DNA from: Elephas maximus indicus
Taxonomy: Eukaryota; Chordata; Mammalia; Proboscidea; Elephantidae
Assembly (NCBI RefSeq): GCF_024166365.1
Contig: NC_064838.1
Location: 75,842,001 to 75,906,000 of the forward strand
Direction: 5' to 3'
Length of the DNA stretch: 64,000 nt
In this document: piece by piece, positions 45,202 through 56,900 of the stretch
Numbering within the stretch: the stretch's first letter is position 1
Layout: each line of letters opens with the position of its first letter
The notes under the pieces: model-generated
The model's database searches: none
The model's input: the letters and a program-made list of their open reading frames with translations, nothing else
Told to the model about the DNA's origin: nothing
Program-made: the position numbers and the translations under genes

Positions 45202-46764
45202 TTAGTCAATGTTCAACCATTTCAAGAGCTAGCATATGATCAGGAACCAATGGTACTGAAGGAAGAAGTCCAAGCTGCTCTGAAGGCATTGGCAAAAAAA
45301 CAAGGCTCCAGGAATTGATGGAATATCAATTGAGATGTTTCAACAAACAGATGCAGCACCTGAGGTGCTCACTTGTCTATGCCAAGAAATATGGAAGACA
45401 GCTTCCTGGCCAACTGACTGGAAGAGATCCATATTTATGCCTATTCCCAAGAAAGGTGATCCAACCGAATGTGGAAATTACAGAACAATATCATTAATAT
45501 CACACCCAAGCAAAATTTTGCTGAAGATCATTCAAAAATGGCTGCAGCAGTATATCAATGAGGAACTGCCAGAAACTCAGGCCAGTTTCAGAAGAGGACG
45601 TGGAACCAGAGATATCACTGCTGATGTCAGATGGATCCTGGCTGAAAGCAGAGAATACCAGAAGGATGTTTAGTTTACCTGTGTTTTATTGACTATGCAA
45701 AGACATTCGACTGTGTGGATCGTAACAAACTATGGATAACATTGCGAAGAATGGAATTCCAGAACACTTAATTGTGCTCATGAGGAACCTTTACATAGAT
45801 CAAGAGGTGGTTGTTCGTACAGGACAAGGGGGTACTGATTGGTTTAAAGTCAGGAAAGGTGTACATCAGGGTTGTATTCTTTCTCCATGCCTATTCAATC
45901 TGTATATTGAGCAAATAATACCAGAAGCTGGAGTATATGAAGAAGAACAGGGCATCAGGATTGGAGGAAGGCTCATAAACAACCTGCGTTATGCAGATAA
46001 CACAACCTCGCTTGCTGAAATTGAAGAGGACTTGAAGGACTTACCAATGAAGGTCAAAGACCACAGCCTTCAGTATGGAGTGTACCTCAGCACAAAGAAA
46101 ACAAAAATCCTCACAAGTGCACCAATGAGTAACATCATGATAAATGGAGAAAAGATTGAAATTGTCAAGGATTTCATTTTACTTGGATCCACAATCAACA
46201 ACCATGGAAGCAGCAGTCAAGAAATCAAAAGACATATTGCATTGGGCAAATCTGCTGCAAAAGAACTCTTCAAAGTTTTGAAGAGCAAAGATGTCACCAT
46301 GAAAACTAAGGTGGGCCTGGCCCGAGCCATGGTATTTTCAATCACATCGTATGCATGTGAAAGCTGGACAATGAATAAGGAAGATTGAAGAATTGATGCC
46401 TTTGAATTGTGGTGTTGGTGAAGAATATTGAATATAGCATGGACTGCCAAAAGAACGAACAAACCTGATTTAGAAATACAGCCAGAATGCTCCCTAGAGG
46501 CAAGGATGGTGAAACTGCGTCTTACATACTTTGGACGTGTTGTCAGGAGGAATCAGTCCCTGGAGAAGGACATCATGCTTGGCAGAGTACAGGGTCAGCG
46601 GAAAAGAGGAAGACCCTCAAAGAGGTGGATTGACACAGTGACTGCAACAATGAGCTCAGGCATAACAACGATTGTAGGGATGGCTCAGAATCAGGCGGTG
46701 TTTCGTTCTGTTGGGCATTGGGTTTCTATGAGTTGAAACTGACTCGATGGCACCTAACAACAAC
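45202..46764 (+). mobile_element. RTE1: RTE-type LINE (BovB clade), 5' truncated, unit 3 only
   Basis: A 1.56-kb insertion flanked by 11-bp target-site duplications. It encodes the reverse transcriptase half and C-terminus of an RTE polyprotein; the endonuclease is lost by 5' truncation. Readable in order: WKTASWPTDWKRSIFMPIPK, KKGDPTECGNYRTISLI, GRGTRDITADVRWILAESRE (45,335-45,673); then GIPEHLIVLMRNLY, VRKGVHQGCILSPCLFNLYI, NNLRYADNTTSLAE, SYACESWTMNKED (45,732-46,388); then SLEARMVKLRLTYFGRVVRR and GRPSKRWID (46,428-46,736). The catalytic box reads YADN rather than YADD, and there are a frame change near 45,670-45,730 and stops near 46,386-46,430, so it cannot act. The 3' end is GACTCGATGGCACCTAACAACAACA, shared with the AfroSINE tail, which RTE machinery is thought to mobilise. 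Confidence 0.93.
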
Positions 46765-46775
46765 ACTTTATCTAA
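46765..46775. repeat. Target-site duplication, right copy
   Basis: ACTTTATCTAA, directly after the RTE tail repeat CAACAACA. Confidence 0.85.
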
Positions 46776-48237
46776 AGATTTACTAATATAAAATTCATAA
46801 TTTAGTATTCTCTGTATTTCAGAATTTCCTCTTCTCATTACGGACTTTTCCCATTACTTGCTTGTCTGCTACTTTTTCTTGGCAAGACTCAAGCCTTTTT
46901 CCTCTAGGATGTCTAGGGAAGAAAACTGTCCAGGAGAGGAAATTTCATTTGAAGTTGTTCCAAATATTCTAACAAACTAATTTATAATGAACTTGCATTG
47001 TCTTTCATTTAAAATAGTGATGATGTAAAAAACCACACACTACATCTGTTCATATAAATGGAAGAATTATTTCCAGATAGAATGACCCAAGAGATTTCTG
47101 AAAATTCAAATTCCTGTCCAGGCTGGAGACTCTCTTTAATTGGCATCTAGTCCTGTAAATGGTTTCTTGTCATATTTTCTCTTGACACATGTCTCTCATT
47201 GCTTGTAGGAATTCCTGGAAGGTCATGATTTTCTGGAGTGCGGTTGGAGAGATGTAGGAGCATTATTCTAGTGAGGAAAGAAATGGTCTTTGATACACTT
47301 TTTGAATGACTGAATTGCTGAAAAGTTCTGTTCCTATCTGTGAGAAGCTCTGTCGTTGGCTTTTTCGGGAAGCTAAATCCCAGCCTTTGCCTTGTTAGGT
47401 ACAGAATTAATGAGGAGGGAGACATGAGTATGACCCTAAATCCTCAGTCAAAAACTTTTGTTTGCTTCATCATAATTGATTAAGAAAGAAAAATTCAAAT
47501 AACTAATTTCAGTTATTTTTACTTTGTGTCACTAAATAATGAGCTTGGCCAGGTTAATTTCCATTAATTTGCCCAGTTTTTACATAGTCATGCAAACATA
47601 GCATCCTCATTGTTCTTCTAGCACATTTTCCCAACAGGTGAGAACGTTCAACTGTTTACTATTATTTTTAAATGTCTTCATTTTCCAGGCATCTATATAT
47701 ACACTTCTACAGTTATCTGAAAAAAAAAAAATGGTATGATGGGCAGCTTGTGTGGAAGTGTGAAGAGTGTAACCTCTTCGAACTATTTCTGGGCCCACTG
47801 ATCAGACGCACACTGCCATGTGTTCTGTGATTTCAGATAAATACATGAGGTATCTACAATTACTCTCAATGAAAGAAGCCCTGATTTTTAGGACCAAGGA
47901 CAAGAACCAAGAGGTGAGATTTTGAAACATCTGACAGAGGACACTCATTAAAAATTTTACATGATATATAGAAATAGAGCTAGTTTCTTAAAAATATTTC
48001 TTTAGGTTTATTGCTAATTTGTAAAATTAAGCGAGAGAAACACAGAAATTAACCAGAACCTACACAGTGTATTTCGCTTTAGTATTTTATCAGACAGACA
48101 TTTACTGTCCATTTGCCAGATAACAAAAGAAGCATGCTGTGCATTACAGGAAGTCAGTAGGTTTGTAATCTTGGTTCATAGGATATACGATATGTTAATA
48201 AAGATTTATAATTAATTTAGATGTATTTGAGCTAAAT
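46776..48237. other. Intergenic sequence after the RTE, no gene
   Basis: Continues the alignment with 4,170-5,643 and 32,025-33,510. Short minus frames at 47147-47425 and 47607-47798 have partial counterparts in unit 1 through duplication but no motif. Confidence 0.55.
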
Positions 48238-48400
48238 CAAAAAACCAAACCCATTGTTGCCAAGTGGATTTTAACTCATAGCGACTCTGAAGGACAGAGT
48301 AGAGCTGCCCCATAGAGTTTCCAGGAAGCAGCTGGTGGATTCAAACTATCGACCTTTTAGTGAACAGCCATACTCTTAACCACTGCACCACCAAGGCTCC
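48238..48400 (-). mobile_element. AfroSINE: AfroSINE, locus 3, unit 3 copy
   Basis: Minus-strand, near full length: AAAACCAAACCCATTGTTGCC at the tail side, CATAGAGTTTCCAGGAAGC in the body, head ending ACCACCAAGGCTCC. Confidence 0.92.
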
Positions 48401-49360
48401 ATATTTGAACTATAAAATTTAAAACTATGTATTATATCAAGTGTGTCAGGGTGTAAAAAAATGTCTGTTATGTCTGGAAGTTTGATATGTGCTTTTAAGT
48501 GTGAATGTTTTAAATGATGACAACAACCTTATATATATATGTATATATTATATATACATATGTATATCTTTTTGTATACATGCAAAACTTTGACATCAAC
48601 CATAATGATATATATATATATATTTTTAATTTATACTAAAAGAAACTGGTGAACAGGAAGTACCTTGCCTACTGCCGCTTAGAGAGACTTATAAATCTTA
48701 TAAATCCAGGTTATTTTTGTTACTATGGCGTTTTAATTTCTATCTGTAAAAAGCCATTCCTTATAAAAATAAGTTAAATGATTTTTTTTTCTAGTAAGGT
48801 GTAAATTTAGTGGTTTAAGTTAACAGCCTAGTAATTATTTTAGTTTTTATAGTATCAAATCTTTGAGGACTGAAACTATAGTGGATACTTCACATACTGA
48901 TTGTTTTACATGGAAATAATTTAGCTGGCCAATAGAATATTTATTTCAGTGAAATCCAGCGTTGATTATTAATAACATTAAGGACACTAGACCTTGCAGA
49001 AAATAAGTAGTTAAAAAACAATTAGATATAAACTATCTTTACCATTATGTTCTTCAACAGCTGTGCCTTTATTAGTCTACAGCTTCAAAAATGATAGAAC
49101 TCCTGAATCACCCAGACGTACAGAGTGCTCATTACAGCTGGTTTCTAAAAGAAAGCTCAGAATTCTTCTGAACATGTTCTTTCCCCTCAACCAAATCAAT
49201 ATAAATGAAATCAGCTTGTCTACGTTTGAGGAGTAGTAATTTGGCTATTTTCTGCAAGAAAGAATAATCCTAGAGATTGTGTTTGTATCCGTATATGTAC
49301 TGTTCTGTCTTATTTGAGTTTGTCTTTAACCAGAAGTGCTAGGTCGTCGGAGGGATCAAT
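48401..49360. other. Intergenic sequence with TA microsatellite, no gene
   Basis: (TA)n-rich at 48,528-48,635, otherwise collinear with units 1 and 2. Confidence 0.55.
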
Positions 49361-49532
49361 GTTTCTTTTTTTTCCTTTGAATTTTTTCTTTTTCCTCTTT
49401 TCCTTCCCTTCCTTTCTCTTTCCTTCTCCCCTCTCCTCCCATCTTCTCTCCTCTGCTCTTCTTTTTTTTTTTAATCTTGTCTCCCTTTTCCCCTTCCTTT
49501 CATTTCCTTTCCTTTTTTATTCTTTATTTTCT
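49361..49532 (+). repeat. Polypyrimidine tract, unit 3 copy
   Basis: About 170 bp of C/T-rich sequence, 2.2-2.4 kb before OR B3. The 151-codon frame across it is an artefact of composition. Confidence 0.85.
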
Positions 49533-50035
49533 AGGATGGGCTCTGTGTTTATTTGTAGTGGCTTCCCAAAAAGCCTCCTGAGTAAATTCAGGAAGCCTCA
49601 GAGGTTGGCCTTCCAGCACTCTTTCACTAAAAGAAGTCTTTCTGAAGATTTCTTAAGAAAGCTATCCCCACTTAACACATTAACATCCCCATTACCTGTG
49701 TATATTAATTTCTTAAATATAATTTCTCTGCTTCCTGTTTTGAGTCTTCTTTCATTTTCTACTCTTTAGGTCTCCATCTGATGCATGGGTACAAGTTTTT
49801 CCTTTTTTTCTGCTTAACATTCATCAATATACATACTGTGACAGGTAGATATTATGACACATATACAACAAAATAGATAGTTCTTATAATGTACAGTTTT
49901 ATCCTATGTCCAAAAATGTGTGTCTGCGAGTTACAGGTATATAATATTATTTTTATAAGAAGTATCCTTGTTCCTAACGTGAACAAGATCCAGAAGATTT
50001 ATTCTGATGAAATGTCCATAGAGAAACATTCAAGG
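49533..50035. other. Intergenic sequence, no gene
   Basis: Orthologous to 6,991-7,501; nothing recognised. Confidence 0.5.
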
Positions 50036-50295
50036 ACAATAATAAAAAGCTATTGTTTATTGATTCTTTATCAGGATCCAGCAGTGCTCTAGGCACTTTA
50101 CATATAAAAACACACACACACAAATTTCAGAGATATGTACAACAGTTCCCCATTTTAATTACGAAACTGAGGCACAAAGAGGTTTATGAAGTTGCACAAG
50201 GTCACAGAGACAGTAAGAGGTGAAGGTGGAATTCAAACACAGACAGTGTTGCCCCAGAGTACACATTATTCGTCACTGTGCTGTGCGCTCTTTCC
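50036..50295 (+). mobile_element. MIR: MIR SINE, unit 3 copy
   Basis: GAAACTGAGGCACAAAGAGG core near 50,164-50,183 and GTTGCACAAGGTCACAGAGA after it; nearly identical to the unit 1 copy. Confidence 0.85.
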
Positions 50296-51304
50296 AAGGG
50301 TGTCCTGGGTCTTAAACAGGTGCACGCTGAGTGAGAAAGCTAATCATTATTTGGTCACTTGAATGATCCAATTCCAACACCGACTAGTATTTTTTAAAGT
50401 AACATTGATGAGCTTGGAGATTGTTGTTTAGTTACAAATATATAAATAGAAATATCCAGCAGAATAAAATAAGATGGGGTTTCACTGATAGTATCATAGA
50501 CAGTTGGACTAGAAAGGATTCTAAGATCATCTGGTTTAAATCTTTATTTTTCAGTGAGTAAATTGAGACAGATTTGTAGCTAAATATAGAAAATAAATAA
50601 AACTCATACCTTCTTACACTGAGTTTGGATTTTTCCTTTGAGTATGTTCCTTTACGGAATCTGGATATTGAAGTTCTAATTCTGACCACTCTCAGCGCCT
50701 AAGAAGTATTATATATTAAACCCTCTTCTGTTGTCCTCTACCTCTCTTTACAGCATCTATTTTCTCCCCCATGGCTACCCAGCTCACATGCAATGGATAG
50801 GAAAAATGCTGGCTGCTAATGTACTAGTTGTTATTTGTTATGTGTCAGTTAACTTCAGTTCAAAAATGTTTGCTGAAAATATAGAGTATTTTGCAAGGGT
50901 ACTCACCACAAATACAACCAAGTCAAGGTACTGACAGTATGTCAATAGGGTATAGAAGTGTGTTAGGAGTTGTGGGATAACCAAAGTGAAAATGGAAGGC
51001 ATTATGAATCCTTAAGAAGAGACATTCAATCTATGGCCCAATAATTGGTACAGGGAACAATATCCTAAATAATTTCATAGTTATCTGATACATTTCAAAT
51101 TCCAGCCCCTTCAAATTTAATGAGCGATTCATACAGACTGAAAAACATTTGAGGCAGGAAGGACCAAACATCTAAGAGTGGAATATCATAATATTTAGTG
51201 AGATATTTTTGGTGCTATATAGATCTTATTGTAAAGGGACTCACCACAAATATTACCAACTCCAAGTACTGATTCTATGTCAGTTTATTTGTTTAGAGTT
51301 CATC
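50296..51304. other. Upstream region of OR B3
   Basis: Collinear with 7,769-8,789, including the TTTTCTCCCCCATGG motif near 50,760. The TATA-like site is altered. No coding signal. Confidence 0.45.
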
Positions 51305-51420
51305 TTCGTCACTAGAGAATGTTCCTTGAGAGCAGAAATCCTTTCCCTCTTTGTCATTGCTGATCTCTGTGCCAAGCACTGTCATGTTTTAAAAAAGGAA
51401 TATTAAATGAATGAAAGGCT
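51305..51420 (+). mobile_element. L2-like LINE 3' end, unit 3 copy
   Basis: AGAGAATGTTCCTTGAGAGCAG, CCTCTTTGTCATTGCTGATCTCTG, and a TTAAATGAATGAAAGG tail. Confidence 0.5.
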
Positions 51421-51677
51421 GTCGGACCTCTGACTGATCTTCTCTATAGAAGGTCCACTAAGATTTAGATATAAAGAACCTTGTAATTATAGGCCCAATC
51501 CAGTCTTCTGGGAAAAAGTAGAATTGTTAAGGGAAGACATACTGGGATCTTTGAAAGAGAAACTCAGTAGATATTTCTAAATGTTTATTGTGAATAAGCC
51601 ACTGTACAAGATTAATAGTGAAGAAGAGCTCCATGCCCTAATGCATATATTCACAGTGGTGTCCATGATTTCATTAC

Positions 51678-51679
51678 AG
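51678..51679 (+). promoter_or_regulatory. Candidate splice acceptor before OR B3
   Basis: TTTCATTACAG, 51 bp before the B3 ATG, conserved with B1 and B2. Confidence 0.35.
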
Positions 51680-51730
51680 GTCTTGTTTTTCTGAGCTCTC
51701 ATCTCTGAAGCAGGTCTTATACAAGAGTAA

Positions 51731-52718
51731 ATGGGATACGGTAACAATGTAACAGAATTTGTCCTCCTGGGACTCACTCAAGATCCTGAGGGCCAAAAAG
51801 TGTTATTTGTCATGTTTCTGCTCATCTACATTGTCTCAATGGTGGGCAACCTGATCATTGTCATGACTGTTATTGTCAGCCCCTCCCTGGGCTCTCCCAT
51901 GTACTTCTTCCTTGCCTATCTGTCACTCATGGATGCTGTTTATTCTACTGCCGTTTCCCCCAAAATGATTCTAGACTTACTCTGTGATAAAAGACTATTT
52001 CCTTCCCAGTTTGCAGGGGCCAGCTCTTTATAGAACACTTATTTAGTGGTGCTGAGGTCTTTCTTCTGGTGGTAATGGCCTATGACCGCTATGTGGCCAT
52101 CTGTAAGCCACTGCACTACTTGACCATCATGAATCGATGGTTTTGCATTCTCTTGCTGGTGGTGGCCTGGGTTGGAGGATTTTTACACTCTTTGGTTCAA
52201 CTTCTCTTTGTGTACAGCCTCCCCTTCTGTGGCCCCAATGTCATTAATCACTTTGGCTGTGACATTTACTCATTACTGGAACTTGCTTGCTCTGAAACCT
52301 ATTTTATTGGCCTCATTGTGGTTGCCAATGGTGGAGCCATCTATATGATAATTTTTATCCTTCTACTAATCTCCTATGGGGTCATCCTAAACTCCCTGAA
52401 GACTCACAGTCAGGAAGGGAGGCACAAAGCCCTGTCTACCTGCAGCTCCCACATCACAGTGGTTGTCCTTTTTTTGTCCCATGTATCTTCATATATGTTA
52501 GACCTGTTTCCAATTTTCCTATTGACAAATCCATGACTGTGGCTTATACAGTTATCACTCCCATGTTGAATCCTCTGATATACACCCTGAGAAATTCTGA
52601 GATGAAAAAAGCTATGGAAAAAATCTGGAATACAACGTTAACCACAGGTAGAGTAAGAATTTGTGTCCACACAGAAAATATCATTGCTAATCTAAAGCAA
52701 GAAATAGGCAATAAATGA
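51731..52718 (+). pseudogene. Olfactory receptor B3 (OR4A-like) pseudogene
   Basis: A full-length OR exon, very close in coding sequence to the intact B2, with two 1-bp losses. The start [10 protein letters not shown] keeps the NVT sequon. The first loss is in an A run near 51,988 after LLCDK, between TM2 and TM3. The middle frame then holds [31 protein letters not shown]. The second loss is near 52,470-52,480 in the T-rich TM6 region. The last frame has [12 protein letters not shown] and a tail ending [10 protein letters not shown]. One extracellular loop 2 Cys is Gly (HFGCD against HFCCD in B2). Loss of one base in a homopolymer each time suggests simple slippage and recent death of the gene. 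Confidence 0.93.
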
Positions 52719-53954
52719 TCAGAATGAATGATTAAGTCAATTCAGTGGATTCTCTAGGAATACTTCTCTTTATTGATGCAAACACATCCAAAATGTAGAA
52801 TAAATTACTCTTTGAGGTTAGAATTAAACTAATAGAGACATTCTGGGGGCTGGATGAAGGGCATTCGTGTTTTTTCTTTTATAAATAAAAATAAAACTAA
52901 GCTCACATTGTAATTTTATTTTTCTCAGTACATGCTGAAACAGGACTTAGAAGAAATTCTTTTTTTTTTTCCTTTTAAAAAGAGAATAAACAAGGTACTT
53001 TGGAAAATTTTGTATTATTCAAATTAATGAGAAAACAATTAGGCCAATACTTAGAACAAATTTCTGAGGCCAAATGGTTTTAAAATTTTACTGTTCATTA
53101 TTTTATTAGCACAACAGTTTTTTTTAAACTCCACTATGCACTTTGTGTTTAAGATTACTTCTGTTCCTCTGGGCAATGTCTATGCATTTGTAATTCTGCA
53201 TACTTTAGTGGGACATGATATTGTGTTTGGTTTGAGACACCATCGGTGAGCAATTTTGGTAGATAGGATGTGGTAGATGAAGAAAACTCATTCGAGCTCT
53301 TGATTAGAGGACAGATAGTATGCTCACGTGGGTTTGAAAATAACATTCATCTAAGTTATAAACAATGTTTTCCTCATTAGTAATTATGTGCATTTTTGCA
53401 ATTCTTAAAAGATTAGAGGTTCTGATTTTATCTCCATGAAACTGAATTTATGAAAAGAAATGTATTATTTTACATAAGCAGCATGTTCTCTAAAAGTTGT
53501 ATTAAATTTAAATATATTTTAATGTAAAGACTTAATAATGATTTTTTTTGGTAAAAATAAAATTTTGTTTTTTTCATTTTTGTGTAAAAATAAGTTTTTC
53601 TCAACCTACAGCCCATCCAGACACATCCCAAAACCAGAAATCAGAAAGAATTTTCTTAATGTAATATGGAACATAATCTATGCTTAACAAGATTTTATTT
53701 TTTTAACTAAAAGAAAGATTTTAGAACTTTTCTTATTTTTAAATTTTAGTGTATAATTTTTCATGTATATCCAGCAACATATGCTATTATTTATAAATCT
53801 TGTAGCCTCTTGTCTGGAATATTATCAATATCATTGAAACTACCTGATTGCTCTTCTCTGATGGCATTTCTCCACCTCTTCTCAGAAGTAATCCCAATCC
53901 TAAGTTTTTAATCATAGTTAAAAATAGTTTAATTATGTATGTATGTATCCTTAA
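52719..53954. other. 3' flank of OR B3, no gene
   Basis: Collinear with the B1 and B2 flanks; ends at the L1 edge. Confidence 0.6.
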
Positions 53955-56900
53955 GGTATATTGTTTAGATTTTCTTATTCCAGTAGTTTCCTTATGGACA
54001 ATTTGGTATTGTCTATGAGTTTTTTTTTGAGTAAGATCATAGACATGATCCTACATCTGCGAATAGGGATAGTTTTGCCAATTCCTTTTCAATTTCAAAT
54101 GCCGTTATTTCTTTTTCTTGCCTTGTTGCTCTAGCTAGGACTTCCAGCACAATGTTAAATAGGAGTGGCAATAAAGGGCCTCCTTGTTTTGCTGATGTTC
54201 TAAGGGGGAATGCTTTCAGCCTCTCTCCACTGAGAATGATGTTGGCTTTTGGTTTTGCATAGATGTCCTTTATTATGTTGAGGAATTTCTCTACTATTCC
54301 TATTTTATTGAGAGTTTTTATCAGGAATAAGTGTTGAGCTTTATCAAATGTCTATTGTGTTATGTGATTTTTTTCTTTTGTTCTATTTACATGATGGATT
54401 ATGTTGACTGATTTTCTAATGTTGAACCAACCTTGCATATCTGGTATGAATCTCATGTGGTAGGGGTGTATTACTTTTTTAATGTGATGTTGAAATCTAT
54501 TAGTTAGAATTTTGCTGTGCATTTTTGCTTTTATGTTCATGAGAGATATTGGTCTGTACTTTTATTTTTTAAATTTGTGTGTTTTCCTGGCTTTGGTATC
54601 AGGGTTATACAGGCTTTAGAGAATGAATTTGGGAGATTTCCTGCATTCCTATGCTCTGAAATAGTTTGAATAGCACTGGTGTGAGCTCTTCTCTGAATGT
54701 TCGGTAGAATTCTCCAGTGAAGCTGTCCAGACCAGGGCTTTTCTTTCTTGGGAGTTTTTTATTTTATTTTTTATTTTTACCCCATTCAATCTCTTCTCTT
54801 GTTATGCATTTTTCAGATTTTCTATCTCAGTTTTTGTTAGTTTAGGTAGGTAGTGTGTTTCTAGAAATTTGTCCATTTCCTCTAGTTTCTCATATTTGTT
54901 GGAGTACAATTTTTCATAGTATTCTGGTGTGATCTTTATTTTAGTTATTTCTGTTGTAAAGTATCTCGCCTCATCTTATTTGGGTGGTTTCCTCTTCTGT
55001 TTTTCTTTTGTCAGCTTGTCTAATGGTTTGCCGAATTTTTTGATCTATTCAAGGAGCGAAGTTTTTGTCTCATTGGTTCTTTTTTTTTTTTTCTGATATT
55101 TCATTTATTTCTGCTCCAATCCTTATTACTTCCTTTCTCCTCTCGCCTCTGGCCTCTTTTTGCTATTCTCTTTCTATTTGTTTGAGTCATAGTGCTAACA
55201 TTTTTATTTTGATTTGTCCTTCTATTTTGATGTGTGCATTTATTGCTATAAGTTGACCTCTGAACACGGCCTTTGCTGTGTTGCAAAAGCTTTGATAGGA
55301 TATGTTTACATTCTCATTTGATTTTGGGAATTTTTTTATTCCCTCTTGATTTCTTCTATTAGCAAGTGGTTTTTAAGCAAGATGTTACTCAGGTTTCATG
55401 TATTTGATTTTTCCCTTGCTCTTTTTATTGTTGATTCCTACTTTTATGGTGGTGTGATTAGAGAGAATGTTTTGTATTAATTTGATGTTTTGGATTTTAT
55501 TAAGGCTTGTTTTGTGCTAAAATGTGGTATATTCTAGAGAATGTCTCATATGCTTTGAAAAAATGCACACTTTGCTGCTGTTTGGTGGAGTGTTCTACAT
55601 ATATCTATGAGGTCGGGTTGGGCCTTTAGATGTTCTGTATTTTTGCTGCGTTTCTTTCTAGATGTTCTGTCCTTTACCTAGTGATGTGTTGAAGTCTTCT
55701 ACTATTATTGTGGAACTGAGTATTTCTTTTTTCCTTGCTCTTAGAATTCCGTTTACGTATTTTGGAACCCTGTCATTGAGTGCATAGATATTTATTAAGG
55801 TTATGTGTTCTTGGTAGATTGTCATCTCAATCATTATATAACGTCCTCCCTTGTCTAGATGATCGATTTTACCTTAAAGTCTTATTCATCTGAGAGTAAT
55901 CTTGCTACACCTACTTTTTATTAGTTACTGCTTGCTTGATGCATTTTTTTCTTTCTTTTAACTTTTATTATGTTTATGTCTTTGTGTCAATGATATGTCT
56001 CTTGTAGACAGCATATTGATGAATCTTTTCTTTATTTTTTTATCCATTCTGACACTCTCTGTCTTCTTATGGGTGCATTTAAGCCATTAACATTCAGTGT
56101 GATTATCGATAGACAGATATGCATTTATTGCCTTCATATTGTGCTTTTCTTTTGTGGTACTGATGTTTTCTTTGTTGCTCTTACTTTCCTGTGCTGAGTT
56201 CCTTTTGTTTGTGGATTTTCTTTTCTTTTCTTTCCTTTGTGTAGGTTTTGTGTTTACTGAATTTTTGTGTGTTTCTTCTTTTTTTGTTTGGATGGTTAGG
56301 TTTGTTAACTTTCTTTGTGGTTTCCTTGAAATTTACCCTTATCTTCCTAAGTCTGAATCAGTTGTTTATTACTTGATATTGCCTTGACTTCCTCTCCATC
56401 TGAAAATTCTGTGTTTATCCCATTTATTCTCCTTTTTATTGTTTTGACACTGTCATAATTTACTGATTGATGTTTCTGTTTTCCTTTCTAAGTCTTTAGC
56501 TTTATTTTAATATTAAGAGTTCTTTAGGTTAATATCTGGCTGATGCTGACCTATGTCCTAGACTCTGGTGTTGTCTGATGTTGCTGTTTCTCTAACATAA
56601 AAATAAAAAAAATAAGGTCTGCCTTTAATATTTCTTGTAAGTTTTGTTTGGTTATTAGAATTACTTCAACTTCTGTTTATCTGGATATGTACTAATTTTG
56701 CTATTGTATTGGAGAGTCTTGCAGGATATGTTATTCTTAGTTTGCATTTTTATCAAATCAAGGTTTTACACATGTCATTCCATCATCTTCTTACCTTCAT
56801 TGTTTTTGCCAAGTCATCAGAGTTTAATCTTATTTTTCCCTTTTGTAAGTGACTTTTTGTTTTTCTAGATCTGCTCTCAGGATTCTTTCTTTGTCTTTGG

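Larger units (their letters stand above)
39272..53954. repeat. Segmental duplication unit 3
   Basis: The third copy, with OR A3 and OR B3. It is longer than unit 2 mainly because of the RTE insertion at 45,202-46,764. Noncoding sequence is closest to unit 1, and the L1 after it is shared with unit 1. Confidence 0.88.
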
